Source: Amycolatopsis alkalitolerans (GTDB taxonomy: Bacteria > Actinomycetota > Actinomycetes > Mycobacteriales > Pseudonocardiaceae). Taken from it: 64,000 nt of DNA. Each line of letters starts with the position of its first letter. The stretch's first letter is position 1. The notes beneath the pieces were generated by a model. The model was not told the DNA's origin and searched no databases. It worked only from the letters and a program-made list of their open reading frames with translations. The stretch covers positions 1-64,000 of the forward strand of contig NZ_VDFW01000009.1 in the NCBI RefSeq assembly GCF_006152065.1, read 5' to 3'. This document shows, in pieces, positions 1 to 7,927 of the stretch. The position numbers and the translations under genes were made by a program.

Positions 1-57
1 CACGGCGCGCTCCAACGCCACACCACGCCCACCGCAGCATGATTTCGACCTTGAGGT

Positions 58-74
58 TGACACAGGGGGTGTCA
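58..74. promoter_or_regulatory. Inverted repeat, possible operator, in the gene-free left edge
   Basis: TGACAC and GTGTCA flank a 5-base spacer. The first 121 bases of the window hold no reading frame I can support on either strand, so this perfect 6-bp inverted repeat stands in non-coding sequence beyond the stop codon of the small gene that follows. It could be an operator for a gene left of the window or a weak hairpin. Nothing identifies the binding protein. Confidence 0.3.
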
Positions 75-121
75 TGCGGCCAGCTTGTCACGATCATCGG
101 CGACGCGGTGCCGACTGTGTG

Positions 122-247
122 TCACTCGGCCTGCTCTGCACCTTTGTCCGGCTCGGCCGGCTCGGCCAGCAGCCGCTCGAGGTCGAACTCCGCACTCAGC
201 TCGGCGAAGATCGGCGTGGGCTCCAGTTCCTTCTGGCGCACGCTCAT
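122..247 (-). CDS. Small acidic hypothetical protein (41 aa)
   Basis: A 41-residue frame reading MSVRQKELEPTPIFAELSAE, continuing FDLERLLAEPAEPDKGAEQAE. The ATG follows a GGGAGGGAGG purine run, which is a plausible ribosome-binding site. The product is strongly acidic, with an amphipathic stretch (FAELSAEFDLERLLAE), and has no membrane segment or signal peptide. I do not recognise the family. It is transcribed away from the DUF3040 gene, sharing a roughly 220-base intergenic region. The good ribosome-binding site and sensible composition are the reasons for calling it; length makes it uncertain. Confidence 0.55.
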   Translation of the reverse strand: MSVRQKELEPTPIFAELSAEFDLERLLAEPAEPDKGAEQAE

Positions 248-341
248 CTGTCCTTGCCTCCCTCCCCGCGCGAGCCCTCATCGCGCGGTTCCCGTTCCCC
301 GCCGGTAGAGCGCGTCCCCCTCGCTCCGTATTCCCACGGGA

Positions 342-377
342 GTGTTAACACGAGGTTATGTTACCTACTCACGGTAA
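342..377. promoter_or_regulatory. Shared upstream region with two inverted repeats
   Basis: The non-coding stretch 248-470 separates two divergent genes. It contains a perfect 10-bp palindrome GTGTTAACAC (342-351), and TTACC-N7-GGTAA (361-377). The second element reads TTACCGTGAGTA on the minus strand, close to sequences at 22632 and 60841 in this window, so it may be a site for a regulator that acts at several loci. No convincing -35/-10 pair was picked. Function is inferred only from symmetry and position. Confidence 0.35.
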
Positions 378-470
378 GCAATGGCCGGACAGCTGAATGA
401 TGTTCATACCGACAGCAGCGATGACAAGCGCCGTAACCGGGATCATAATGGGATCCGAAGGTGGTGCGGT

Positions 471-755
471 ATGGCACTTCACGGTGAAGAGCAGCGGCGG
501 CTGACCGAGATCGAGCGTCAGCTGGCCGAAGAGAATCCGCGCCTGGCCCAGCGACTGTCCGAGCTGCGGCCGATGCGGATTCCGAACGTGGTGTTCGCGA
601 TCATCGGCGGACTGTGCTCGATCGTGGCAGGCCTGTTCATCATGGTCGCGGGTGCGCAGGCACAATCGGGATTCCTGATCGTCTTCGGCACGATACTGAC
701 CGTCGCGGTGCCCACCGCGATCCTCTGGCGGACCTGGCTCTACCGGCTCCAGTGA
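471..755 (+). CDS. DUF3040 family small membrane protein
   Basis: A 94-aa protein beginning MALHGEEQRRLTEIERQLAE, which matches the short N-terminal signature of actinobacterial DUF3040 proteins (M-[AP]-L-x-E-x-E-Q-x-x-L-x-x-[IM]-E-x-x-L). The signature is followed by two hydrophobic segments (about residues 42-62 and 66-86) and a short basic tail. The start at 471 is chosen over an in-frame ATG at 381 because the family signature begins here and a GAAGGTGG ribosome-binding site precedes it. Role in the membrane is unknown. The end overlaps the convergent DUF6328 gene by 16 bases. Confidence 0.82.
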   Translation: MALHGEEQRRLTEIERQLAEENPRLAQRLSELRPMRIPNVVFAIIGGLCSIVAGLFIMVAGAQAQSGFLIVFGTILTVAVPTAILWRTWLYRLQ

Positions 756-1201
756 CCACGGCCTAGGAGCTTGGGCACGACGAACCACAGCAGCACGAAC
801 GCGATCGCCACCAGACCGCCCACGACGCCCATCGCCACCGGGCCGTAGACGACCTTCGCGATCAGGCAGACCACGTCGGAAACCGCGGCGGCGAGGCAGA
901 CCAGGCCGACGAGCACGATCCGGTTGCCCACGCGGAGGATGTCGGTGCGGCGGCCTGCCCGGAACAGGATCCGGTGCCACGCCGCGGGCGCGGCGAGCAG
1001 CGCCGTCGCGAGCGCGGTGAGGACGACCGCGACCAGGTGCATCCCCTTCTCGAAGCCGCTCGCCTCCCGGAACAGGCCGGTGAAAACGACCGAGAGCAGG
1101 AACCCGAAGAGGATCTGCACCCCCGCTTGCGCGACCCGCAGCTCGGCGAGCAGTTCGTTGAGGTTCCGGGCAAGGCGCTGGTCCTGCGTCTCCTCGTCCA
1201 T
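740..1201 (-). CDS. DUF6328 family four-helix membrane protein
   Basis: A 153-aa protein with an acidic cytoplasmic N terminus (MDEETQDQRLARNLNELLAE) and four predicted membrane helices, around residues 30-50, 58-80, 95-115 and 120-145. N-terminal sequence, length and four-helix layout fit DUF6328 proteins of actinobacteria; no biochemical role is known. It lies four bases beyond the stop of the LacI gene on the same strand, so it may be read through from that transcript. Its 3' end overlaps the DUF3040 gene, tail to tail. Confidence 0.8.
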   Translation of the reverse strand: MDEETQDQRLARNLNELLAELRVAQAGVQILFGFLLSVVFTGLFREASGFEKGMHLVAVVLTALATALLAAPAAWHRILFRAGRRTDILRVGNRIVLVGLVCLAAAVSDVVCLIAKVVYGPVAMGVVGGLVAIAFVLLWFVVPKLLGRGHWSR

Positions 1202-1205
1202 GGGG

Positions 1206-2207
1206 TCACCGCCGGCCGCGGCTGGAATCGCGGACCACGAGTTCGGGCGTGAACACGACCTGCTGATGTTCGACCGGTTCCTCGTCGCCCCCGGACTCGG
1301 CGATGAGCAGCTCCGCCGCGGTACGGCCGAGCCGTTTCGCCGGCTGGCGGACGGAGGTGAGCGGCACCGCCGCCGCGGCCGCGACCTCGATGTCGTCGTA
1401 GCCGACGATGGCCAGCTGCGCGGGTACCCGCACCCCGGCGGCGACCATCGACTGCAGCACGCCGAGCGCGAGCAGATCGTTGGCGCAGAACACCGCCGTA
1501 GGCCGGGGGCTCATCCCGAGGAGCCGGGCCCCGGCGTCCCGCCCGGACGCGACATCGAGCGCGCCGGTCTCCAGCACGGACAGCTCGGCATCGGAACCGT
1601 CGAGCGCGGACCGGACCCCGGCTTCGCGGTCACGGCACTGCGCGAGCACCTGCGGCCCGTTGACGAAGGCGATCCGCCGGTGTCCGGCTTCGAGCAGGTG
1701 CCCGGCCGCGAGCGCGCCGCCCGCCACGTCGTCCACGGAGACCGAGCTGGCCTCCTCCGGCGGCACCTTGCGGTCGACGACTACGTACGGGATTCGCCTG
1801 CGGCGGAAGGTTTCCAGCGCCTGGGCCGACGTGCCGACGGGACCGAGCAGCACCCCGCGCACGCGCTGTTCGGCGAACATGCCGAGGTACGAGGCCTCGA
1901 GATCCACCCGCTGCCCGCTGTTGCAGGTGATCACGTTGAGGCCGGCCTCATGCGCCGTCTCCTCCGCGCCGCGCACCACGTCGACGAAGAACGGGTTGCC
2001 CAGATCGAGCACCAGCAACGCCAGGATGCGGCTGCGGCCGGCGCGCAGCTGCCGCGCGGACTCGTCGCGAACGTACCCCAGCTCCTGGATGACCGACAGC
2101 ACGCGGGTCCGGGTCGCGGTCGAGACCATATGCGGCCGGTTGACCACATTGGACACCGTGCCGATGGAGACCCCGGCTTCCCGTGCCACGTCCTTGATGC
2201 CGACCAT
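1206..2207 (-). CDS. LacI/GalR-family transcriptional regulator
   Basis: A 333-aa repressor. The N terminus MVGIKDVAREAGVSIGTVSNVVN is a classical LacI helix-turn-helix, followed by the hinge (VRDESARQLRAGRSR) and a periplasmic-binding-protein-like effector domain beginning ILALLVLDLGNPFF. The start at MVGIKD is preferred to an in-frame codon five residues upstream because LacI proteins begin with this helix. It is divergent from a fumarylacetoacetase-family gene, with a perfect LacI-type palindrome between them, so it probably represses itself and that gene. Such operators and hydrolases occur together in acid-sugar (for example L-rhamnonate) pathways, but the effector here is not established. 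Confidence 0.93.
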   Translation of the reverse strand: MVGIKDVAREAGVSIGTVSNVVNRPHMVSTATRTRVLSVIQELGYVRDESARQLRAGRSRILALLVLDLGNPFFVDVVRGAEETAHEAGLNVITCNSGQRVDLEASYLGMFAEQRVRGVLLGPVGTSAQALETFRRRRIPYVVVDRKVPPEEASSVSVDDVAGGALAAGHLLEAGHRRIAFVNGPQVLAQCRDREAGVRSALDGSDAELSVLETGALDVASGRDAGARLLGMSPRPTAVFCANDLLALGVLQSMVAAGVRVPAQLAIVGYDDIEVAAAAAVPLTSVRQPAKRLGRTAAELLIAESGGDEEPVEHQQVVFTPELVVRDSSRGRR

Positions 2208-2226
2208 GGACCATGCTAGCACGGAA

Positions 2227-2238
2227 TGAAACGTTTCA
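2227..2238. promoter_or_regulatory. LacI-type operator TGAAACGTTTCA
   Basis: This perfect 12-bp palindrome with a central CG is the standard form of a LacI-family operator. It lies 19 bases upstream of the LacI start and about 70 bases upstream of the divergent hydrolase start, so it can control both genes. Symmetry and position are seen directly; the protein-DNA pairing is inferred from the adjacent repressor gene. Confidence 0.75.
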
Positions 2239-2270
2239 CGGGTCCGGGTGACCGTCGTTCGTGAGCAAGA

Positions 2271-2280
2271 CTAACGTTAG
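2271..2280. promoter_or_regulatory. Second palindrome CTAACGTTAG in the same intergenic region
   Basis: A perfect 10-bp palindrome, again centred on CG, 25 bases before the hydrolase start codon and 32 bases from the TGAAACGTTTCA site. It may be an auxiliary LacI site or the operator of another regulator. It occupies the region where the hydrolase transcript would start or lead. Confidence 0.4.
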
Positions 2281-2305
2281 GACCACGACGACGAGGAGGC
2301 TCCAC

Positions 2306-3148
2306 GTGGAACTGATGCGGCTGGGCGAATTCGGCGGCGAGCGGCCGGTGGTACGCCACGACGGGACGGTGTTCGACCTGAGCGGCCTGACGGCCGACAT
2401 CACCGGAGACTTCCTCGCCGGCGGCGGCCTTGCCCGGATCGCAGGCGCACTCGACGCCGGCTCTCTGTCCACTGTGGACGATTTCGGGCAGCGGATCGGC
2501 GCACCGGTGGCGAAGCCGGGCGCGGTGATCTGCATCGGGCAGAACTACGCCGCGCACGCCGCCGAGTCCGGTTCCGCGCCGCCCGAGCGGCCGATCATCT
2601 TCTTCAAGCACCCGAACACGGTCGTCGGCCCGAACGACGACGTGCTCATCCCCCCGGGCGCGACGAAGGTCGACTGGGAGGTCGAGCTCGCGGTCGTGCT
2701 CGGCAAGCAGGCGCGCTACCTGTCCTCGCCGGAGGAGGCGCTCGATTACGTCGCCGGGTACACGATCGGCAACGACGTGTCCGAGCGGGCGCTGCAGACC
2801 GAACTGTCGGGTGGGCAGTGGTCGAAGGGCAAGTCGGCGGAGACGTTCAACCCGCTCGGCCCGTGGTTGCTACCCGCCGCCGAACTGCCCGACCCGCAGA
2901 AGCTGGGCCTGCGCTCGTGGGTCAACGGGGAACCGCGCCAGGACTCGAACACCGCCGACATGATCTTCCCGGTGGCGCAGCTGATCTTCGACCTGTCCCA
3001 GTACCTGGTCCTGGACCCGGGCGACGTGGTGAACACGGGCACCCCGCAGGGCGTCGCGCTGTCCGGGAAGTACCCGTACCTGAAGGCGGGGGACGTCATG
3101 GAACTGGAGATCGACCAGCTGGGTCGCCAGCGCCAGCGGCTGCGGTGA
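2306..3148 (+). CDS. Fumarylacetoacetate hydrolase (FAH) family protein
   Basis: A 280-aa FAH-fold enzyme. It carries the N-terminal module RLGEFGGERPVV followed by the catalytic domain (ICIGQNYAAHAAESG, DWEVELAVVLGK with metal-binding acidic residues, GYTIGNDVSERALQ, GGQWSKGKSAETFNPLGPWL, LDPGDVVNTGTPQGV). Family members cleave C-C bonds of beta-diketo acids or oxaloacetate-like compounds with Mg2+ or Mn2+. This length and architecture match members often annotated as ureidoglycolate lyase or 2,4-didehydro-3-deoxy-L-rhamnonate hydrolase. GTG at 2306 is chosen because GAGGAGG sits seven bases upstream. Control by the divergent LacI protein supports a sugar-acid role; the substrate is inference. 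Confidence 0.9.
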   Translation: MELMRLGEFGGERPVVRHDGTVFDLSGLTADITGDFLAGGGLARIAGALDAGSLSTVDDFGQRIGAPVAKPGAVICIGQNYAAHAAESGSAPPERPIIFFKHPNTVVGPNDDVLIPPGATKVDWEVELAVVLGKQARYLSSPEEALDYVAGYTIGNDVSERALQTELSGGQWSKGKSAETFNPLGPWLLPAAELPDPQKLGLRSWVNGEPRQDSNTADMIFPVAQLIFDLSQYLVLDPGDVVNTGTPQGVALSGKYPYLKAGDVMELEIDQLGRQRQRLR

Positions 3149-3210
3149 GCGAAGTCGTCCTGACCCGACCCCGTCGCCGGTAACGGTCGTCACGGGTGAC
3201 AATGGAGCGC

Positions 3211-4347
3211 GTGACCCAGACCCTGACCAGGCCCGCCCTGAAGATCGGCCCGTACGAGGTCGATCCCCCGGTCGTGCTCGCGCCCATGGCGGGGATCACG
3301 AACGTCGCGTTCCGGCGGCTGTGCCAGGAGTACGGCGCCGGGATCTTTGTGTGCGAGATGATCACCGCCCGCGCCGTCGTCGAGCGGCATCCCGGCACGA
3401 TGCACATGATGACCTTCGGCGAACACGAAACGCCCAGGTCGATGCAGCTGTACGGGGTGGACCCGAAGACGATGGCCGAGGCCGTCCGGATCATCGTCGG
3501 CGAGGGCCTCGCCGATCACATCGACTCGAACTTCGGCTGCCCGGTGGCAAAGGTCACGCGCAAGGGCGGCGGGGCCGCGCTTCCCTACAAGCGCCACCTG
3601 TTCGCCGACATCGTCCGGGAGTCGGTCAAGGCCGCGGAGCCGGCCGGGGTGCCGTTCACCGTCAAGTTCCGCGTCGGCATCGACGACGATCATCACACCT
3701 ACCTCGACGCGGGCCGGATCGCCGAAGCCGAGGGCGCGGCGGCGGTCTCGCTGCACGCCCGCACCGCAGCCCAGCGCTACTCGGGCAAGGCCGACTGGAC
3801 CAGGATCGCCCGCCTGAAGGAGGCGGTGCGGACCATCCCCGTCCTGGGTAACGGCGACATCTTCACCGCGGGCGACGCACTGAGCATGATGGCCGAGACC
3901 GGCTGCGACGGCGTGGTCGTCGGGCGCGGTTGCCTCGGGCGGCCATGGTTGTTCGGTGAACTGGAGGCCGCGTTCGCCGGGCGCGAGATCCCGGCCGGCC
4001 CCTCGCTCGGCGAGGTCGCGCGGGTGCTGCGCCGCCACGCGGAACTGCTCGTCGAGCACGACGGGCCCACCAAGGCCATGCGTGACCTGCGCAAACATAT
4101 GGCCTGGTACTTCATGGGCTTCCCGGTCGGCTCGGACCTGCGCCGCCGGTTCGCGATGGTGTCCTCGCTCGACGAACTGGACGAGTTGATCACCCGTCTC
4201 GACCACGGCGCGCCCTTCCCGGCGGGCGCGCTCGGCCCGCGCGGGCGCCAGGGCTCGCCCGGCAAGGTCACCCTCCCGCACGGCTGGCTCGACAACCCGG
4301 ACGACGATCTCGTCCCCGAGGCCGAGGACATGCATTCGGGCGGCTGA
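3211..4347 (+). CDS. dusB: tRNA-dihydrouridine synthase (DusB type)
   Basis: A 378-aa TIM-barrel flavoenzyme that reduces uridines in tRNA D-loops with FMN and NADPH. Visible marks are the FMN-barrel start VVLAPMAGITNVAFRRLC, the catalytic cysteine in SNFGCPVAKVTRKGGGAALP (Cys about residue 110), and the phosphate-binding VLGNGDIFTAGDA and GVVVGRGCLGRPWLF. The start is uncertain: GTG at 3211 has a GACAAT -10-like element just before it, suggesting a leaderless message, while ATG at 3202 is in frame. A short hairpin follows the stop, so the gene is probably transcribed alone. Confidence 0.92.
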   Translation: MTQTLTRPALKIGPYEVDPPVVLAPMAGITNVAFRRLCQEYGAGIFVCEMITARAVVERHPGTMHMMTFGEHETPRSMQLYGVDPKTMAEAVRIIVGEGLADHIDSNFGCPVAKVTRKGGGAALPYKRHLFADIVRESVKAAEPAGVPFTVKFRVGIDDDHHTYLDAGRIAEAEGAAAVSLHARTAAQRYSGKADWTRIARLKEAVRTIPVLGNGDIFTAGDALSMMAETGCDGVVVGRGCLGRPWLFGELEAAFAGREIPAGPSLGEVARVLRRHAELLVEHDGPTKAMRDLRKHMAWYFMGFPVGSDLRRRFAMVSSLDELDELITRLDHGAPFPAGALGPRGRQGSPGKVTLPHGWLDNPDDDLVPEAEDMHSGG

Positions 4348-4348
4348 T

Positions 4349-4366
4349 CTGCCCGATTTCGGGCAG
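4349..4366 (+). terminator. Short hairpin after the dus gene
   Basis: CTGCCCG and CGGGCAG pair with a 4-base loop directly after the stop codon. There is no T-run, as is usual for high-GC actinobacterial terminators. It separates dus from the next small gene. Confidence 0.45.
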
Positions 4367-4406
4367 GAAACTTGCCGAGCAGGCAGCCAGCTGCGAACGT
4401 CGAAGG

Positions 4407-4664
4407 ATGGATCAGCAGCTGGTGCACCACATCGCGGGCTCCACGGGCCTGCCGGTGCTGGTCGCCGAGCGGGTGATCGCGGACGTCATCGCGTACTACC
4501 GCGAGACCGCCGAGGAGTTCGTCCGCCGCCGGCACGCGGAACTGCAACGGCGCGGGCGTAAGAACGCCGAGATCTGGCAGGTCATCACCGCTGAGCTCGC
4601 CGAACGCCCCGTCGGGGCCGGCGCGCTGACCGAGCGCCAGCTGCGGCGCATCGTCTACGGCTGA
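4407..4664 (+). CDS. Small conserved-looking helical protein upstream of glmS
   Basis: An 85-aa basic, mostly helical protein. Its core reads VIADVIAYYRETAEEFVRRR and it ends in LTERQLRRIVYG. It has no membrane segment or signal peptide. The pattern resembles small uncharacterised actinobacterial proteins with a YRETxEEFVRRRH helix and an RQLRRIVYG end, but I cannot assign a function. It lies 16 bases before glmS in the same direction, so the two are likely cotranscribed. Confidence 0.75.
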   Translation: MDQQLVHHIAGSTGLPVLVAERVIADVIAYYRETAEEFVRRRHAELQRRGRKNAEIWQVITAELAERPVGAGALTERQLRRIVYG

Positions 4665-4680
4665 AGGAAGGCGCGAAAGT

Positions 4681-6507
4681 ATGTGCGGAATCGTGGGTTA
4701 CGTGGGCAGACGGCCGGCCACGCCGATCCTGCTCGAGGGGCTGCACCGGCTGGAGTACCGCGGCTACGACTCGGCCGGGCTGGCCGTCGCGCAGCGGAAC
4801 CGCCTCAAGATCACGAAGGCCGCGGTGCGCGTGGATGAGCTGCGCGATCTCGTCGACGAGAGCCAACCGTCCACAGTGGGCATCGCGCACACGAGGTGGG
4901 CGACGCACGGTGAGCCGACGGACGCCAACGCGCATCCCCATGTGGACAGCGCGAAGCGGATTGCCGTGGTGCACAACGGGATCATCGAAAACGCGGGCCG
5001 GCTTCGCGCGCGGCTGACCGAAGAGGGCGTGGCGTTCGCGTCCGAAACGGACACCGAGGCGCTGGCGCATCTGATCGCACGGGCGCTGGCGGACGGTGCA
5101 TCGTCGCTGGAAGACGCGGTGCGGGCGACCCTGCGTGAGGTCAACGGCGCGTACGGGATCGTGGTGCTGGACGCGCGGAATCCGGGGCAGCTTGTGGTGG
5201 CACGCAACGGAAGCCCGATCGTGCTCGGCATCGGTGACGGCGAGATGTTCGTGGCCTCGGACGTGGCCGCGCTCGTGCGGTACACGCAGCGGGTGGTGTA
5301 TCTCGACGACGGCGAACTCGCGACGATCACGCCGGACGATTTCGTCACCAGCACGCTGCAGGCACACCGCACGGCGAAGACACCGACCACAGTGGACTTG
5401 AAGGATGCCGACTACGATCTCGGCAACTACGCGAACTTCATGCACAAGGAGATCTGGGAACAGCCGGAGTCGGTGCGGCGGACGCTGCTCGGCCGCCTCG
5501 ACGAGCGGTTCGGGACCGCCCGGCTCGGTGGGATCAACCTCGATCCCCGTGCGCTGCGGGCGATCCGCCGCGTGAAGTTCCTCGGCTGCGGATCGGCGTA
5601 CTACGCGGGGCAACTGGGCGCGAACCTCGTCGAGGAATGGGCGCGGCTGCCTGCGGACGCCGAACCGGCGTCGGAGCTGCGATACCGGAACCCGGTGGTC
5701 GAAGAGGAAACGCTGTACGTCGCGGTGAGCCAGTCGGGCGAGACGGCGGACACCCTCGCCGCGGTGCAAGAGTTGCGGCGCAAGGGCGGCCAGGTGATCG
5801 GGGTCGTCAACACGGTCGGCAGCGCGATCGCCCGCGAATGCGGCAGCGGGGTGTTCCTCCACGCGGGGCCGGAGGTCTCCGTCGCCTCGACCAAGGCGTA
5901 CACGAATATGGGTGTCGTCTTCGCGATGCTCGCGCTGGCGCTCGGGCGGGTCCGCGATCTATCCGTTTCGGACGGTGCGCGGATCGTCGCCGGCCTGGAC
6001 GCGCTGCCCGCGCGGATCGCGGAGGTCCTCGCGGCCGAGGACGAGATTTCCGCCGTGGCGAAGCAACACGGCTCGGCGGTGCGGATGTTCTTCATCGGCC
6101 GGGTGCGAGGCTGGCCGGTCGCACGCGAAGGCGCGCAGAAACTGAAGGAGATCTCGTACGTGCACGCGGAGGCGTACCAGGCGGGCGAGCTGAAACACGG
6201 GCCGCTGGCGCTGATCGACCCGTCGATGCCCTCGGTGGTCGTGGTCCCGGACGACGAGCTGCTGGCGAAGAACATCGGGACGATCGAACAGATCAAGGCC
6301 CGCGGCGGCCCGGTCATCGCGGTGACGAACGCGGCTTTGCCGTCCGGCCTGGCGGACTCGGTGATCCAGGTGCCGCGCAGCGAGCCGGAGCTGGACCCGA
6401 TCCTGTTCACGGTGCCGCTGCAGGTGTTCGCCTACCACCTGGCGCACCATCTGGGACGGGACATCGACAAGCCCCGGAACCTCGCGAAGAGCGTGACCGT
6501 GGAGTAG
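4681..6507 (+). CDS. glmS: Glutamine--fructose-6-phosphate aminotransferase (isomerizing)
   Basis: A 608-aa enzyme that makes glucosamine-6-phosphate from fructose-6-phosphate and glutamine, the entry step to cell-wall amino sugars. The start MCGIVGYVG places the catalytic cysteine directly after the removed Met. The glutaminase domain (about 1-240, with THTRWATHGEP-like TRWATHG and VVHNGIIEN) is followed by two SIS domains (GCGSAYYAG, SQSGETADT, VASTKAY) and the C-terminal DKPRNLAKSVTVE typical of GlmS. GAAGGAAGG precedes the ATG. No glmS ribozyme is visible upstream, as expected outside Firmicutes. nagA, the reverse amino-sugar step, is at 58058. Confidence 0.98.
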   Translation: MCGIVGYVGRRPATPILLEGLHRLEYRGYDSAGLAVAQRNRLKITKAAVRVDELRDLVDESQPSTVGIAHTRWATHGEPTDANAHPHVDSAKRIAVVHNGIIENAGRLRARLTEEGVAFASETDTEALAHLIARALADGASSLEDAVRATLREVNGAYGIVVLDARNPGQLVVARNGSPIVLGIGDGEMFVASDVAALVRYTQRVVYLDDGELATITPDDFVTSTLQAHRTAKTPTTVDLKDADYDLGNYANFMHKEIWEQPESVRRTLLGRLDERFGTARLGGINLDPRALRAIRRVKFLGCGSAYYAGQLGANLVEEWARLPADAEPASELRYRNPVVEEETLYVAVSQSGETADTLAAVQELRRKGGQVIGVVNTVGSAIARECGSGVFLHAGPEVSVASTKAYTNMGVVFAMLALALGRVRDLSVSDGARIVAGLDALPARIAEVLAAEDEISAVAKQHGSAVRMFFIGRVRGWPVAREGAQKLKEISYVHAEAYQAGELKHGPLALIDPSMPSVVVVPDDELLAKNIGTIEQIKARGGPVIAVTNAALPSGLADSVIQVPRSEPELDPILFTVPLQVFAYHLAHHLGRDIDKPRNLAKSVTVE

Positions 6508-6571
6508 TGACCAGGGCTCGAATCGCCGGTGCGCCAACGCCTTTCGGCCCGTCCTGTGTCATCCGCCGATC

Positions 6572-7843
6572 TTAGCCTCGCGCGATCGCGTCCAGTTCCG
6601 CGCGCAACGCGGCCGCCACGGTGTCGATCTCCGTGAAATGATCCGGATCCGCGATCACCGTGATCGTCAGGCAGCCGGCGTAGGACAGCACTTCGAAGTA
6701 GACGGTCACGTTCCCGCCCTCACCGATGCCGATCGGCACGGCCGAGCGAACGGGATGGCCGCCGAAGAAGACCGGTTCCGCCGGGCCGCGCACGTGGCTG
6801 ACCAGTGTGTGCAGCCGATGCTGGTGATTCATGTACCACCGGTACCCGCCGAGTGCGGCCAGACCGCGATAGGCCTTGCCCAGCAGCGCGAGCAGCGACG
6901 GGCCCGCCGCGGCCGCCTTGGTCTCCCGCACCTGCGCGGCGACCTGCCTCAGCCGCCACAGCAGATCGCCGCCGCCCGGCACCCGGATCAGCATCGGGGT
7001 CACGACGTTGCCGAGTCCATCTCCCTGCGGCCGCCCGGAGACCGGTACCGCGATGGCGAACGCCGGCTGGCTCACGACCCGATGCAGCGCGCCACCGACC
7101 GCGACGAGCACGGCGTCGTTTACCGTTGCGCCACAACGATGTGCGGCCTTTCGCAGTGGCTCCACCTCCACGCGGACGGCCCGGAGCACTCGCCGCGGCC
7201 CCGTCTTCCGCAGCAACGCCGACGGCGCGGCACGCGGCGGCCACAACCCGCCTCCCGCGGACAGTGCGGCGCGAAGCTGTCGCCAGAACTCGCGGGACCG
7301 CCGGAGCCGCGCGACGGCGCGTGCCAGGTTCTCGGCGGCGAGTTGCCTGTTCGCGGGCCATGGCCGCGGGAACGGCGTCTCCGGCGCGGCGGTGCCGGGA
7401 TCCAGCAGATGCGCCAGGACAGCGAGACCACCGACACCGTCGGCGAGCGCGTGGTGCAGCACGATCACCAGGCCCACCTCCCCGCCGGGCCCGGTCAGGA
7501 ACACCGCGGACCACAGCGGCGCGGTACGCGGCAGGGGGGTCGCGACGACCTCGAGCGCCGTGCTGAGCAGATCTTCACAAGGCATCGCCCGGACGTGCTG
7601 GTGCAGGTCGAACCCGGTGTCGTCGATCCAGATCGGTCCGCCGCAGCCGGCCGGCACGCGGACCAGCCGCTGGCGTAACCGCGGCAGAGCCGGGATCCGC
7701 TGGGCGAACAACCGCCGGGCGCGCGCCAGATCGAAGCCCGCCCAGTCGAGGGATAGCAGTACTCCGAACTGCTCGGGCATGGTCCTGCTGTCCATCGCGA
7801 GGAACGCCAGATCGCCCGGGCTCGCTCGCTCGATCGTGGGCAT
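6572..7843 (-). CDS. WS/DGAT-family O-acyltransferase (wax ester synthase-like)
   Basis: A 423-aa protein of the wax ester synthase/diacylglycerol acyltransferase family, which transfers acyl-CoA to alcohols or diacylglycerol. The catalytic motif HHALADG is at about residues 130-136. The N-terminal LAFLAMDSRTMPEQFGVLL and C-terminal VRGPAEPVFFGGHPVRSAVPIGIGEGGNVTVYFEVLSYAG with a conserved-looking ND pair (ATVNDAVLVAVGGAL) also fit. Length is slightly below the usual 450-480. It stands alone, convergent with glmS. Actinobacteria often have many paralogues, so the substrate (triacylglycerol, wax ester or other) is open. Confidence 0.92.
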   Translation of the reverse strand: MPTIERASPGDLAFLAMDSRTMPEQFGVLLSLDWAGFDLARARRLFAQRIPALPRLRQRLVRVPAGCGGPIWIDDTGFDLHQHVRAMPCEDLLSTALEVVATPLPRTAPLWSAVFLTGPGGEVGLVIVLHHALADGVGGLAVLAHLLDPGTAAPETPFPRPWPANRQLAAENLARAVARLRRSREFWRQLRAALSAGGGLWPPRAAPSALLRKTGPRRVLRAVRVEVEPLRKAAHRCGATVNDAVLVAVGGALHRVVSQPAFAIAVPVSGRPQGDGLGNVVTPMLIRVPGGGDLLWRLRQVAAQVRETKAAAAGPSLLALLGKAYRGLAALGGYRWYMNHQHRLHTLVSHVRGPAEPVFFGGHPVRSAVPIGIGEGGNVTVYFEVLSYAGCLTITVIADPDHFTEIDTVAAALRAELDAIARG

Positions 7844-7927
7844 ACCTCAGCGGACTCCTCGCCCGGCCCAACGGACCAGAGTCGAAGGGCCCATTTTCTG
7901 TCGGTGGCCGCCGGTAACGTTCCCCAG

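Noticed and set aside
4560-4680. glmS ribozyme/riboswitch before glmS
   Set aside because: The region is coding for the preceding small protein and only 16 bases separate the genes; no ribozyme core sequence is seen.
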